A stretch of DNA of 64,000 nucleotides from Alphaproteobacteria bacterium (GTDB taxonomy: Bacteria > Pseudomonadota > Alphaproteobacteria > UBA9219 > RGZA01), in NCBI GenBank assembly GCA_021732145.1, contig JAKFVN010000007.1, forward strand, positions 1 through 64,000. The letters run 5' to 3'. The notes under the pieces are model-generated. The model was given only the letters and a program-made list of their open reading frames with translations, did not search any database and had not been told where the DNA came from. The first letter of the stretch is position 1; each line of letters starts with the position of its first letter. A program made the position numbers and the translations under genes. Positions 45,134 through 56,462 of the stretch are shown here, piece by piece.

Positions 45134-46009
45134 ATGCAGCAGAAACAAAAGATTATCGGCATCGTCCTTCTTGTGATTGTGCTGGGATGGGGAATTTTCA
45201 CGCTTGCCAATAAGGGCCGTGAGTCAACCGATGATGCCGCGATTGAAGCGCATGTTATCCCTGTCAGCTCCCGCATCAGCGGTTATATTTCCAAGCTCAA
45301 CATCAAGGACAATCAGGCCATTAAAAAAGGCGATGTGCTGGTTGAAATTGACCCTTTGGATTACCAGCTCCGCCTTGATGCGCAGCGCGCATTAGTGGCA
45401 TCCGCCGACGTACTGGCAAAGAATGCGAGCATCAATGCCAAGCGCCAGCAGGCCATTGGCGAAGCCGCAGGCAGCCGCCGTGAAATTGACAACGCCATTG
45501 CCAATGAGCAATCGGCGATTGCTGTGCTCAACAACGCCAAATCGCAATTGGCGATTGCCGAAAAAGATTTTGCAGATACCAAAATCACCGCACCGGATGA
45601 CGGCGTGATTACCATGCGTACCGCTGAGGCAGGCGCCTACATCACGCCGGGCAAGGAGCTGTTCAGCATCGTCACGCCGCCGCGCTGGGTCGTCGCCAAT
45701 TTCAAGGAAGTGCAAATCACCCGTATGCGCAGCGGCCAAAAAGTGGATATTCATATCGATGCCTATCCCGATTTAAAATTAAAAGGCGTGGTAGACAGTA
45801 TTATGAATGGCACGGGCGGGCGCTTCTCCGCTTTTCCGCCTGAAAATGCAACGGGCAATTTCGTGAAAATCGTGCAGCGCGTTCCGGTAAAAATTCTTTT
45901 TCATACGCCGCCTGAAGGCAGCGAAGTGCTGGGCGCTGGGCTCTCGGTGATTGCGACGGTTTATGTTGACGAAGAAAAACCATCTGCCGAAGAACCCGCC
46001 AAAAAATGA
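45134..46009 (+). CDS. emrA: HlyD/EmrA-family membrane fusion protein
   Basis: A 291-residue adaptor. An N-terminal membrane helix (about 7-25) is followed by a lipoyl/barrel part with the family's STDDAAIEAHVIPVSSRISGYI, a short coiled coil (about 85-140) and DTKITAPDDGVITMRTAEAGAYITPG. It should link the inner-membrane EmrB-like pump to an outer-membrane channel. The stop overlaps the emrB start by four bases. Confidence 0.94.
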   Translation: MQQKQKIIGIVLLVIVLGWGIFTLANKGRESTDDAAIEAHVIPVSSRISGYISKLNIKDNQAIKKGDVLVEIDPLDYQLRLDAQRALVASADVLAKNASINAKRQQAIGEAAGSRREIDNAIANEQSAIAVLNNAKSQLAIAEKDFADTKITAPDDGVITMRTAEAGAYITPGKELFSIVTPPRWVVANFKEVQITRMRSGQKVDIHIDAYPDLKLKGVVDSIMNGTGGRFSAFPPENATGNFVKIVQRVPVKILFHTPPEGSEVLGAGLSVIATVYVDEEKPSAEEPAKK

Positions 46010-47559
46010 CCGACGCAGCGCAGCCAGCAGCCAAACCAGTTGTCAATAAATGGCTGGTGGCGTTTGTGGTCAGCCTTGCCACGTTTATGGAAGTGCTGGA
46101 TACCACCATCACCAACGTATCGCTGCGGCACATTGCAGGTTCGCTTGGTGCGGGGCAGGAAGAAAGCACATGGGTGCTAACGTCATACCTTGTTGCCAAC
46201 GGCATCATCCTGCCGCTTTCGGGATGGCTGTCGGACGTAATGGGGCGTAAACGGTTTTTCATCACCTGCATTCTTGGCTTTACCATCGCGTCATTCGCTT
46301 GCGGTGCGGCGACATCACTGATTGGTCTGGTTATCTTCCGCATTATTCAGGGCGCAGCGGGCGGCGGTCTGCAACCCACACAGCAAGCAATCATTCTGGA
46401 CAGCTTCCCGCCCAAAGAACGCGGCGCGGTGTTCACCATTACTGGCCTTACCATGATTGTTGCGCCCGTGCTTGGGCCAACGCTTGGCGGATTAATCACC
46501 GATAACATCGACTGGCGCTGGATTTTTTATATCAACATTCCCGTTGGGTTGGCGGCGGCATTTTTCGTGTGGCGTTTGGTGGACGACCCGCCGCATGCCA
46601 AGGCCAAAGGCTTCCGGCAGATTGATTTTGTCGGCCTTGGGCTTGTTTCATTGGGTTTGGCCGCGCTGCAAATTGTGTTGGATAAAGGCCAGACGGAAGA
46701 CTGGTTCAGCAGCGCGTTTATTCAAAGCTGGGGCATTGTCAGCTTTACCTGCTTATGCATTGCAGGTATTTGGTTGTGGAAACGCGCGGAACCGATTGTT
46801 GATTTATCGCTGCTGACCAATCGCGCTTTTTTGTCATCCTGCATCCTGATTTTCCTGACCGGCTTTGCGCTGTATTCCAGCAGCGCCTTGTTGCCGCTGA
46901 TGCTGCAAACCGAATACGGTTATAACGCCACATGGGCTGGGTTTATTCTGTCGCCCGGAGCGCTGTGCATCATCTTCATCATGCCGTTTGTCGGCAGGAT
47001 GGTGAGCAAGGTGCAGGCGCGTTACCTGATTGCGATTGGGCTTACGCTGTGCAGCATCGGCATGTTCGCGACGATGCGTTTCACGCCGGAAACCGATTTT
47101 CATACCTTTGTGATATTCCGCATTATGCAGGTTGTGGGCTTGCCGTTCCTCTTTATCCCTGTCAGCACGCTTGCCTTCGCCAATATCGAAAAGGAACGAA
47201 GTAACAAGGCGTCCGCGCTGTTTTCACTCTCGCGCAATCTGGGCGGCAGCATCGGCATTGCGATTGCGCAGGCGTTTATCTCGCACGGGCAGCAGGTGCA
47301 CCGTTACTTCCTTTCCGAGCATCTGGTGCCCGGAAGCCAGAATTACGAACGGCTGTTATCGCAAACACAAAAGGTGATACCGGATACGCATAGCGCCTTG
47401 GGGCATATCAACCAGACATTGCAGCAGCAAGCCAATATCCTCGCCTACTCCGACACCTTTGCATTGATGGGAACGTTAATGGCCGTTGCGCTGGTGATTT
47501 CGCTGTTCGTATTGCCCGCCAATAAACCCGGCGGCGCGCCAGCAGGCAACGGACACTGA
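46006..47559 (+). CDS. emrB: EmrB/QacA-type multidrug MFS transporter
   Basis: A 517-residue DHA2-family transporter with about 14 membrane segments. Motif A is GWLSDVMGRKRFFI, the DTTITNVSLRHI block and the motif C-like GLTMIVAPVLGPTLGG are present. It couples proton influx to drug export together with the adjacent adaptor. No local TolC-type gene is present. The C-terminus is Gly/Pro-rich. Confidence 0.94.
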   Translation: MTDAAQPAAKPVVNKWLVAFVVSLATFMEVLDTTITNVSLRHIAGSLGAGQEESTWVLTSYLVANGIILPLSGWLSDVMGRKRFFITCILGFTIASFACGAATSLIGLVIFRIIQGAAGGGLQPTQQAIILDSFPPKERGAVFTITGLTMIVAPVLGPTLGGLITDNIDWRWIFYINIPVGLAAAFFVWRLVDDPPHAKAKGFRQIDFVGLGLVSLGLAALQIVLDKGQTEDWFSSAFIQSWGIVSFTCLCIAGIWLWKRAEPIVDLSLLTNRAFLSSCILIFLTGFALYSSSALLPLMLQTEYGYNATWAGFILSPGALCIIFIMPFVGRMVSKVQARYLIAIGLTLCSIGMFATMRFTPETDFHTFVIFRIMQVVGLPFLFIPVSTLAFANIEKERSNKASALFSLSRNLGGSIGIAIAQAFISHGQQVHRYFLSEHLVPGSQNYERLLSQTQKVIPDTHSALGHINQTLQQQANILAYSDTFALMGTLMAVALVISLFVLPANKPGGAPAGNGH

Positions 47560-47576
47560 AACCTAGTATGAACTTA

Positions 47577-48970
<1,394 letters not shown>

Positions 48971-49053
48971 TTAAGAGGGCTTAATTAGAACAATACGCCC
49001 AGCCTTGCAAGTTTGATGTAGGGGGCCTAATTTGAGGCTTGGTATTCCAACGG

Positions 49054-49072
49054 TTAATACGCCGTTAACCAT
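49054..49072 (+). promoter_or_regulatory. CtrA-like full site upstream of gltA
   Basis: TTAA (49054-49057), seven bases, TTAAC (49065-49069), then CAT: a perfect TTAA-N7-TTAAC match that also forms the inverted repeat GGTTAA/TTAACC. It lies about 55-70 bases before the gltA start, a promoter position. CtrA itself is not in this window, so binding is inferred. Confidence 0.55.
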
Positions 49073-49125
49073 ATTTCCCTATGGTTTGATTATAGAATCT
49101 TCCCTTGTTTTTGGAGAGTACCCGC

Positions 49126-50463
49126 ATGTCAAATTTGCCGCCATCACCCCCTTTTGTACCTGCAAAACCGTCGGGTGAAACGGTGACTCTCACCGAAGAC
49201 GCAACGGGCAAAAGCTTCAAGATGAACATGATCAATGGTTCGGTTGGGCCAAAGGTTATCGACATCAGCAAATTGTATGCAGAGACCGGTCACTTCACAT
49301 TTGACCCCGGCTTCACATCAACTGGAAGCTGCGAGTCAAAAATCACCTTCATCGACGGTGAAAAAGGAATTCTGCTGCACCGCGGTTACGCGATTGAAGA
49401 TTTGGCAACCAAAAGCGATTTCATGGAAGTCGCGTTCCTGTTGCAGCACGGCGAATTGCCAACCGCGCCGCAGAAAACCGAATTCGTCAAGCACATTACC
49501 TATCATACTATGGTGCATGAACAGCTGATGAAATTCTATTCCGGCTTCCGCCGCGATGCGCATCCAATGGCTGTTATGACAGGCGTTGTGGGCGCTTTAT
49601 CCGCGTTCTATCATGACAGCCTGGATATCAACGACCCCGTGCAGCGCGAAATATCGATGCACCGCCTGATTGCAAAAATGCCAACGATTGCGGCAATGGC
49701 CTATAAATACTCGGTTGGCCAGCCATTCGTGTATCCAAAGAATGAGCTCAGCTACACCGAAAACTTCCTGAACATGACGTTCTCCGTTCCGGCAGAGCCT
49801 TATAAAATCAACCCGATTTTGGCAAAGGCGATGGACAGGATTTTCATCCTTCATGCTGACCATGAACAGAACGCATCGACATCAACCGTTCGTCTTGCGG
49901 GTTCATCGGGCGCGAACCCGTTTGCATGCATTGCATCAGGCATTGCATCGCTTTGGGGCGCAGCCCATGGCGGCGCAAACGAAGCCGTGCTGACCATGCT
50001 TGCCGAAATTGGCAGCGTGGCGAACATTCCAAACTGCATCGCACGCGCCAAGGACAAGAGCGATAATTTCCGCCTGATGGGCTTTGGTCACCGCGTTTAT
50101 AAGAACTTTGACCCGCGCGCTACCATCATGCGCCAAACCTGCCATGAAGTCTTAAGCGATTTGGGCGTGAAAGATCCGTTGCTGGATATCGCGATGGAGC
50201 TGGAAAAGATTGCGTTGCAGGATGATTACTTCGTCACGCGCAAGCTGTACCCGAATGTGGATTTCTATTCCGGCATCATCCTTCGCGCGATGGGCTTCCC
50301 GACCAAGATGTTTACGCCGCTATTCGCATTGGCGCGCACCACGGGCTGGGTTGCACATTGGGCCGAAATGCTGTCTGACCCGACACAAAAGATTGGCCGC
50401 CCGCGCCAGCTTTATACGGGCGCACCGCAACGTTCATTCGTGGCACTCGCATCGCGCAAGTAA
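49126..50463 (+). CDS. gltA: Citrate synthase
   Basis: A 445-residue type II citrate synthase, first step of the TCA cycle. Catalytic blocks are visible: [58 protein letters not shown], and the C-terminal [18 protein letters not shown] 49126 follows GGAGAG; a TTG at 49105 would add seven residues. A hairpin without a T-run lies after its stop. Confidence 0.97.
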   Translation: MSNLPPSPPFVPAKPSGETVTLTEDATGKSFKMNMINGSVGPKVIDISKLYAETGHFTFDPGFTSTGSCESKITFIDGEKGILLHRGYAIEDLATKSDFMEVAFLLQHGELPTAPQKTEFVKHITYHTMVHEQLMKFYSGFRRDAHPMAVMTGVVGALSAFYHDSLDINDPVQREISMHRLIAKMPTIAAMAYKYSVGQPFVYPKNELSYTENFLNMTFSVPAEPYKINPILAKAMDRIFILHADHEQNASTSTVRLAGSSGANPFACIASGIASLWGAAHGGANEAVLTMLAEIGSVANIPNCIARAKDKSDNFRLMGFGHRVYKNFDPRATIMRQTCHEVLSDLGVKDPLLDIAMELEKIALQDDYFVTRKLYPNVDFYSGIILRAMGFPTKMFTPLFALARTTGWVAHWAEMLSDPTQKIGRPRQLYTGAPQRSFVALASRK

Positions 50464-50466
50464 GCC

Positions 50467-50486
50467 GCAAGCAAATAAGTGCTTGC
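50467..50486 (+). terminator. Hairpin after gltA
   Basis: GCAAGCA (50467-50473) pairs with TGCTTGC (50480-50486) around AATAAG, four bases after the stop. No T-run follows, so termination would be weak. Confidence 0.4.
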
Positions 50487-50516
50487 CGCCATCTGTACCG
50501 CAAAAGATAATGCGGC

Positions 50517-50786
50517 ATGGACGAAAAAGCGCTGTTTTTCTCGATATTATGCGGATGCTTTATCCTGCTCCCCTACGCCATCATGAATTGGCGCGAGGGC
50601 AATAAGCGCATCTACAAGCATGTGCTGTATTGGACGATGATTATGCTGATGATGTTTATCATCGGCAAAACTATCAAGGGCACGTTTATTCCTGATGAAC
50701 AGCCGGATCACCCCCGTGGTGCCTTAATAGAAGACACAGATCCTGCGTCGCGGCGGAAATCGCAGATTCTTCCCGCCCCCTTATAA
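50517..50786 (+). CDS. Small two-helix membrane protein, unknown
   Basis: An 89-residue protein with two hydrophobic segments (about 6-24, ALFFSILCGCFILLPYAIM, and 37-56) and a charged tail. I do not recognise it. The last 101 bases overlap the convergent CinA-like gene, so the C-terminal tail may be a chance frame, but the membrane helices look genuine. Confidence 0.55.
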   Translation: MDEKALFFSILCGCFILLPYAIMNWREGNKRIYKHVLYWTMIMLMMFIIGKTIKGTFIPDEQPDHPRGALIEDTDPASRRKSQILPAPL

Positions 50787-51441
50787 CAAGGCTAAGGCCA
50801 AACCCGCCCGGGCGGTAATACGGATATGACCCAATATCCAAATCGGGATACTTGGCGGCAATCTCCCCCAATTCTTTCGCGATGATGCTTTCCGGAACCA
50901 GTGATGATACGGTGCGGCTGATAATAGGCGGCCCGCCTTGCAACTTGGCCACCACGCCATCCAGCATGCCTTGCATCACGGATGGCACGCCCGCCAGCAC
51001 ATAGACATTGCCCATGCAAAATCCGGGCGCCGAGCTAACCGGATTGGGAATAAGGCTTGCGCCCTTGGGGATACGCGCCATGCGCAGCCGGCCTTCGTTC
51101 AGATGCTCCGCGCCCTTGTAATGCTTGATGAGGATTCGGCGGGCTTCTTCATTCACTTCGATATCAACCCCGAAGGCCTTGGCGATGCAATCCGCGGTAA
51201 TATCATCATGCGTGGGGCCAATGCCGCCAGTCGTAAACACATAATCGTATTTTGCGCGAACGTCGTTCACGGTCGCGACAATATCGGCTTCGATATCGCA
51301 GATGACCCGCGCATGCATCAACCGGATGCCTTTGGCCAAAAGCTTCTTGCCGATATAGCCAAGGTTCACATCCTGGGTACGGCCTGTCAGGATTTCATTC
51401 CCGATAATAATCGCACATGCTGTTTTGCTACCCTCTGCCAT
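50686..51441 (-). CDS. CinA/MoaB-type molybdopterin-binding domain protein
   Basis: A 251-residue protein with the MoCF_biosynth fold: AIIIGNEILTGRTQDVNLGYI, FTTGGIGPTHDDITADC, and VYVLAGVPSVMQGML. This is the N-terminal CinA domain (competence/damage-inducible A, nicotinamide nucleotide amidase family) without the C-terminal PncC amidase domain. Its start follows the hppA terminator. Confidence 0.92.
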   Translation of the reverse strand: MAEGSKTACAIIIGNEILTGRTQDVNLGYIGKKLLAKGIRLMHARVICDIEADIVATVNDVRAKYDYVFTTGGIGPTHDDITADCIAKAFGVDIEVNEEARRILIKHYKGAEHLNEGRLRMARIPKGASLIPNPVSSAPGFCMGNVYVLAGVPSVMQGMLDGVVAKLQGGPPIISRTVSSLVPESIIAKELGEIAAKYPDLDIGSYPYYRPGGFGLSLVIRGREESAISAATQDLCLLLRHHGGDPAVHQE

Positions 51442-51455
51442 GCGCGTATCTTAAC

Positions 51456-51491
51456 AAAAAGAAAACCCCTTATCCATTTCTGAATAAGGGG
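51456..51491 (-). terminator. Terminator of hppA
   Basis: Minus-strand CCCCTTAT (51484-51491) pairs with ATAAGGGG (51466-51473) across a ten-base loop and is followed by TTTTCTTTTT. It is placed 25 bases after the hppA stop. Confidence 0.9.
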
Positions 51492-51515
51492 CTTTCAAAC
51501 AGTTATGCTTGGCAA

Positions 51516-53618
51516 TTAACCAGCGATGAACTTCGACAAGATTGCGAGCAAGAGCAGCGCAACGATGTTGATAATCTTAATCATCGGGTTAACGGCCGGG
51601 CCAGCGGTGTCCTTGTAAGGATCGCCAACCGTATCGCCTGTTACAGCGGCCTTGTGGGCATCGCTGCCCTTGCCGCCAAAATTGCCTTCTTCGATGTACT
51701 TTTTGGCGTTATCCCATGCGCCGCCGCCCGAGGTCATCGAGATAGCAACGAATACGCCCGTTACGATGGTGCCGAGCAACATCGCGCCAAGTGCGGTGAA
51801 CGCGGATGCAAGGCCGTTTACGAAGTAAATCACGCCAAACAATACAACCGGTGCGAACACTGGGAGAAGCGAAGGAACAACCATTTCGCCAATCGCGGCT
51901 TTGGTCAGCATATCTACAGCCTTGCCGTATTCGGGCTTGGCGGTGCCTTCCATAATGCCTTTGATTTCCTTGAACTGGCGGCGAACTTCAACCACTACGG
52001 AACCTGCGGCACGGCCCACAGCAGTCATGCCCATAGCACCGAACAGGTATGGCAGCAAACCACCCACCAGCAAGCCCACAACAACGTATGGATTTTGCAA
52101 TTCAAACGTTACGGATGTTTTCGGGAAGTAATGCTTCAAATCCTGAATGTAGGATGCAAACAATACCAGCGCCGCCAAACCGGCAGAACCGATGGCATAG
52201 CCTTTGGTCACCGCCTTGGTGGTGTTGCCAACCGCATCAAGCGCGTCGGTTACCACGCGAACTTCTTTTGGCAGGCTCGACATTTCAGCAATGCCGCCAG
52301 CGTTATCGGTCACAGGGCCGTAAGCATCAAGCGCTACGACCATGCCCGCCAGAGCAAGCATAGTGGTTGCGGCAATACCAATGCCGTAGAGACCGCCAAA
52401 CGTATAGGCAACCAGGATACCTGCGCAAATCACGATCACGGGCAATGCGGTGGATTCCATGGAAACCGCAAGACCTTGAATGACGTTGGTGCCGTGACCG
52501 GTTTGCGAAGCAGCAGCCACTGAACGCACAGGGCGGAAATTAGTGCCCGTGTAGTATTCAGTGATGACAATGAGCGCCCATGTCACGCCAAGACCGGTGA
52601 GAACGCAGATAATCAAATCCTTCATGTCGATGGTACGGCCATCGGTCAACGCAATGCTTGCGCCGTTGAAGGATTGATAGGTCAAGCCAATGATGAGCAC
52701 GGCGGAGATAACAGCCGACACCGTAAAGCCCTTATACAAAGCGCCCATGATGTTGTTGTCTTTGCCAAGCTTCACGAAGAAGCTGCCGATAACCGATGCC
52801 ACGATGCAAAGCGCACCAATCAGCAAAGGGTACATCATCATAATGCCGCGTGCATCACCGGTGAAGAACATCGCGCCCAGCAACATGGTCGCAACCATGG
52901 TTACGGCGTATGTTTCGAACAAGTCGGCAGCCATACCTGCGCAATCGCCCACATTGTCACCAACGTTATCTGCGATAACGGCTGGGTTACGTGGATCATC
53001 TTCTGGAATGCCTGCTTCAACCTTACCAACCAAATCAGCGCCTACGTCCGCGCCCTTGGTGAAGATACCGCCGCCAAGACGGGCGAAAATGGAAATCAGC
53101 GATGAACCGAAGCTAAGCGCAACCAATGCTTCAATCGTCGGGCGAATATCTTCGCTGCCGCCGGTTGCCAGCAAGTAGTAGTAATAGCCAGCCACGCCGA
53201 AGAGGCCCAAGCCAACAACCAGCATACCGGTTACTGCGCCCGATTTGAATGCGATGCTAAGCGCTGGCGCCAAACCGCCCGTTGCCGCTTGCGAGGTGCG
53301 CACGTTCGCGCGAACCGACACATACATACCGATGTAACCAGCGATGCCCGAAAGCACCGCGCCAATCACGAAGCCGATGCAGACTTTAGGGCCGAGAACA
53401 AAGAAAAGGATAATCGCAACAACCACACCCACAATACCGATGGTGGTGTATTGGCGGTTCAGGTAAGCGCCCGCGCCTTCCTGAATGGCTTTGGCAATTT
53501 CCTGCATTTTTGCATTGCCAGCGGATGCCTTGAAGATGCTGCTTGCGGTGAAAAGGCTGTATAAAATAGCCAGCGCCACGCACGCCAAAATAATAATAAA
53601 CGACTGTTCCATAAGCAT
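51516..53618 (-). CDS. hppA: Proton-pumping membrane pyrophosphatase, K+-independent type
   Basis: A 700-residue integral H+-PPase with about 16 membrane segments. The pyrophosphate site shows [20 protein letters not shown] and [19 protein letters not shown], and the C-terminal [17 protein letters not shown]. The segment [21 protein letters not shown] has Lys where K+-dependent enzymes have Ala, so it should be K+-independent. It turns pyrophosphate into proton motive force. ATG 53618 follows AAGGGA with eight-base spacing; ATG 53612 is two codons later. Confidence 0.97.
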   Translation of the reverse strand: MLMEQSFIIILACVALAILYSLFTASSIFKASAGNAKMQEIAKAIQEGAGAYLNRQYTTIGIVGVVVAIILFFVLGPKVCIGFVIGAVLSGIAGYIGMYVSVRANVRTSQAATGGLAPALSIAFKSGAVTGMLVVGLGLFGVAGYYYYLLATGGSEDIRPTIEALVALSFGSSLISIFARLGGGIFTKGADVGADLVGKVEAGIPEDDPRNPAVIADNVGDNVGDCAGMAADLFETYAVTMVATMLLGAMFFTGDARGIMMMYPLLIGALCIVASVIGSFFVKLGKDNNIMGALYKGFTVSAVISAVLIIGLTYQSFNGASIALTDGRTIDMKDLIICVLTGLGVTWALIVITEYYTGTNFRPVRSVAAASQTGHGTNVIQGLAVSMESTALPVIVICAGILVAYTFGGLYGIGIAATTMLALAGMVVALDAYGPVTDNAGGIAEMSSLPKEVRVVTDALDAVGNTTKAVTKGYAIGSAGLAALVLFASYIQDLKHYFPKTSVTFELQNPYVVVGLLVGGLLPYLFGAMGMTAVGRAAGSVVVEVRRQFKEIKGIMEGTAKPEYGKAVDMLTKAAIGEMVVPSLLPVFAPVVLFGVIYFVNGLASAFTALGAMLLGTIVTGVFVAISMTSGGGAWDNAKKYIEEGNFGGKGSDAHKAAVTGDTVGDPYKDTAGPAVNPMIKIINIVALLLLAILSKFIAG

Positions 53619-53817
53619 GGAAATGTCCCTTTCTTTGTGAAACCTATTGTAGAACTAGGAAATGAGCCAAGCGAATGCAGGCCCAATTAAGAAGCGGCAA
53701 GTTTCAACGCATGTGCGGGGGTTGGTCAAGGGGCAAATAAGGCAGAAATGCGTGTTATGGCGCGTAATGCGGCTTAAAAGACGCACTCTGCCATCAAATT
53801 GTGGGGATTAATTGGGT

Positions 53818-54318
53818 CTAGTTAAAGCGACGCTGGCTCACGCCCTGAATAAGCACGTCTTGAATGACTTTCTTATCCGCAAAGCCTTCCGTCACCATCA
53901 CCAGCTTGTTCTTGACCTTGTTGATATCAAGAAACTGGCCGTTGCGGTAGGAAGCCTTGTTCAAATTGCCATAGAGGGCGCTCATATAAGCATCCTTGAT
54001 TTTTGGAACCAAATGGCTGACCTCAGCAATATTTTTCTGTTCCGAAACCTGTAGCGCAACAATCATCGAAACCACTTCCTGCACATTGTCCTTGCCCAGC
54101 ACAGGCATAATCATCGGATCAAGCTTCAGGTAGAAGGAATTGGAGGGGCCATCGGAAACGTCGATGCCCGGGCCTTTGCTTTTTTTCTTTTCTTCTTTTT
54201 TCTCGCTTTTGCCGCTTTCGGCTTTTTTTTCACCGCCACCACCCGACGCGTAAGCAGGCGAAGCAACAAACAGCGTTGCGGCAAGCAGCATGCAAAGGGC
54301 GATTAAAAACGTGCGCAT
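53818..54318 (-). CDS. FliL-like exported protein
   Basis: A 166-residue protein with a signal peptide or anchor (1-24, AYA) and a Lys/Glu/Gly-rich linker (30-50). The rest resembles the periplasmic FliL fold: SFYLKLDPMIMPVLGKDNV, then HLVPKIKDAYMSALYG and VTEGFADKKVIQDVLIQ. FliL stabilises flagellar stators, but there are no flagellar genes nearby and the gene sits with thiL and hppA, as in many alphaproteobacteria. ATG 54318 is used; a TTG at 54330 extends the frame. Confidence 0.72.
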   Translation of the reverse strand: MRTFLIALCMLLAATLFVASPAYASGGGGEKKAESGKSEKKEEKKKSKGPGIDVSDGPSNSFYLKLDPMIMPVLGKDNVQEVVSMIVALQVSEQKNIAEVSHLVPKIKDAYMSALYGNLNKASYRNGQFLDINKVKNKLVMVTEGFADKKVIQDVLIQGVSQRRFN

Positions 54319-54461
54319 ATAAAATCTCAATATCTTTTGAATATGTCTTCAACGAATAAGGAGAGTTTACACTGCAATGCAATAACATCCGTTTAACATT
54401 GCACGGCTTTTTAGCTAAATATGCGTGGTGGTAGAAGGGCTTAACGGCTGCGAAACGCGTT

Positions 54462-55454
54462 TTAGAAGTGCTGCCAGCCCTTTTGCTTGAGCATCATCAT
54501 CCGCTTATTGGCATCTAAAACCTGAATACCGCCCTCGCCATACTTTAATTGGCCGATTTTGGTTAATGGCACATTAATCTTAGTAGCTGCGATTTTTAAC
54601 AGGCTGGCTTCGCGCTCATCAATAATAAAAGCGAGTTCATAATCTTCGCCGCCCGTCAAAATCGCTTCCATATGTTCGGGCCATGCATCCAGCGCTTTTT
54701 TGGCGGCAGGTGACAGTGGAATTTTATCGGCTTCGATAATCGCCTGCGCTTGCGATGCAACGGCCATGTGGCCGATATCCGCCGCCAGGCCATCGGAAAT
54801 ATCAATTGCCGCCAAAGCAAAAGTGCGGATGGTGCGCGCCAATTCCAAGCGTGGTTCGGGTGCATAATGGCGCTGCTTTAAAAATTCGATATCGTCGGAA
54901 TTGACGCCGTATAGCTTTTTACCCTGTGCGGCCATTAGGCCAAGCGTTGAATCCCCAATCGTGCCGCTGACATAAATGTCATACACATCGCTGGGCATCA
55001 TTGCACGTTTCAGCGTGCGGCGCATGAGCTGGCCATGCGGCACCACGCCGAATGCGGTGATTGAAAAATGCATCGCGCCTTCGCTGCGCACGGTGTCGCC
55101 GCCCATTAAGTGAATGGCGTATTTTTTCTGATCACCCTGCAAAGTTTCAGAAAAGGCCTGCAACCAATCATCGGTCACATCCTTGTTCAGCGCGGTAACC
55201 AGCGTATAGCTGACGGGCTGCGCGCCCATCGCAGCTAAATCTGACAGATTGCTGCGCAATAAACGCTGCGCGATGCTTTGCGGGGTATCAGTGCCCAGAA
55301 AATGCACGCCTTCCATCATCGCATCCGTCGTCACCACCAAATCAACGCCTGGCGGTGTCTGCATAATCGCCGCATCATCCGTCAAGCCCAATGCGCCCGG
55401 AAAATCCTTGGCGAGCGGTTTAAAGAAACGCGCGATACGGTCAAATTCATTCAT
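54462..55454 (-). CDS. thiL: Thiamine-monophosphate kinase
   Basis: A 330-residue ThiL, which phosphorylates thiamine monophosphate to the active diphosphate. It begins FDRIARFFKPLAKDFPGALGLTDDAAI, and has VVTTDAMMEGVHF, LSDLAAMGAQPVSY, GGDTVRSEG and AIDISDGLAADIGH, the AIR-synthase-like fold blocks. It starts 18 bases after nusB in the same direction. Confidence 0.96.
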   Translation of the reverse strand: MNEFDRIARFFKPLAKDFPGALGLTDDAAIMQTPPGVDLVVTTDAMMEGVHFLGTDTPQSIAQRLLRSNLSDLAAMGAQPVSYTLVTALNKDVTDDWLQAFSETLQGDQKKYAIHLMGGDTVRSEGAMHFSITAFGVVPHGQLMRRTLKRAMMPSDVYDIYVSGTIGDSTLGLMAAQGKKLYGVNSDDIEFLKQRHYAPEPRLELARTIRTFALAAIDISDGLAADIGHMAVASQAQAIIEADKIPLSPAAKKALDAWPEHMEAILTGGEDYELAFIIDEREASLLKIAATKINVPLTKIGQLKYGEGGIQVLDANKRMMMLKQKGWQHF

Positions 55455-55472
55455 GGATTGGCCTTAATGTGA

Positions 55473-55958
55473 TTAGCTGCGGAGGGATTTGGAAACTTTA
55501 TCAAGCACGGCGTTGACCAATGCAGGCTCTTTTCCTGCAAAGAAGCCATGCGCAACATTGACGTAATCATTGATGATAATGGCGGTATCGGTTTTGGCAT
55601 TATTGAGCAATTCCCCGACGCCTGCACGCAAAATGCTTTTGATGATTTTTTCTAATCTGTCCATCGGCCATTTGGGGTCAAGGCCGCCGGCGACCATATC
55701 ATCAATATCTTTCTGGCGAGCCAGCGTTCCATCAACGATGGATTTGAATAATTCCGCATCAAAATCTTCCGGCCACATTTTATTATCTTTTGGCGCATCC
55801 ACATCAACCGGCATGTTACGTTGCAAGAAATCCTGCACGGTTGTGCCTGATGCATTGCCCGTATAATCGATGGTGTACAGCGCCTGCACGGCGGCCATGC
55901 GCGCGGCAGATTTCTGCGCGGGAGATGAGGGTTTTACTTTTTCTAATGCTTCGGACAT
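55473..55958 (-). CDS. nusB: Transcription antitermination factor NusB
   Basis: A 161-residue all-helical NusB that binds boxA RNA with S10 in rRNA antitermination. RMAAVQALYTIDYTG near the N-terminus and the C-terminal VINDYVNVAHGFFAGKEPALVNAVLD-like block (read INDYVNVAHGFFAGKEPALV) are diagnostic. It is part of the riboflavin operon, the common alphaproteobacterial arrangement. Confidence 0.95.
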   Translation of the reverse strand: MSEALEKVKPSSPAQKSAARMAAVQALYTIDYTGNASGTTVQDFLQRNMPVDVDAPKDNKMWPEDFDAELFKSIVDGTLARQKDIDDMVAGGLDPKWPMDRLEKIIKSILRAGVGELLNNAKTDTAIIINDYVNVAHGFFAGKEPALVNAVLDKVSKSLRS

Positions 55959-55988
55959 TTATAACTTTCTTCTTACTTATTCGCGTAT

Positions 55989-56459
55989 TTATTCTCTGGG
56001 CCACAGGCCAAGTTTTGCTTTTAATGAAATCATATCAAGGCAGGTTTGCGCCGCAGCGCCGCCTTTGTTTTCGCCGGTGATGCTGGCGCGTTCCCATGCT
56101 TGTTCTTCGGTATAAGTGGTGAGAATGCCATTGCCAAGCGCGAGTGAATAATTGGCGGTTAAATCGCTAAGCGCACGGCTGCTTTCATTGGATACCACTT
56201 CAAAGTGATAGGTATCACCTTTAATCACGCAGCCAAGGGTAATAAAGCCATCAAAGCGCCGACGCGCCGGATGGTATTGCTTCATTTTAATGCCGTATAA
56301 AACACCCGCTGGAATTTCCAATGCGCCGGGCACTTCAAATTTTTCAAACGTCGCGCCATTGGCGTTCAGCACAATCAATGCACCCTTCAACAACTCCGCA
56401 GAGATGTCTTTATAAAATGGTGCCTCGACAATCATGATGTGCGGTTTTTTATCAGCCAT
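55989..56459 (-). CDS. ribH: 6,7-dimethyl-8-ribityllumazine synthase
   Basis: A 156-residue lumazine synthase, penultimate step of riboflavin synthesis. It has IMIVEAPFYKDIS, EKFEVPGALEIPAGVLYG and LGCVIKGDTYHFEVVSNESS, with the catalytic His in the TYHFE segment, and GILTTYTEEQAWERA. The enzyme forms large shells or pentamers. It starts four bases after ribBA. Confidence 0.97.
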   Translation of the reverse strand: MADKKPHIMIVEAPFYKDISAELLKGALIVLNANGATFEKFEVPGALEIPAGVLYGIKMKQYHPARRRFDGFITLGCVIKGDTYHFEVVSNESSRALSDLTANYSLALGNGILTTYTEEQAWERASITGENKGGAAAQTCLDMISLKAKLGLWPRE

Positions 56460-56462
56460 AAT

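Noticed and set aside
51417..52523. 368-codon plus-strand ORF antisense to hppA
   Set aside because: It is a mirror of a highly conserved, codon-biased gene, rich in His, Cys and Asn, with no ribosome-binding site or family features.
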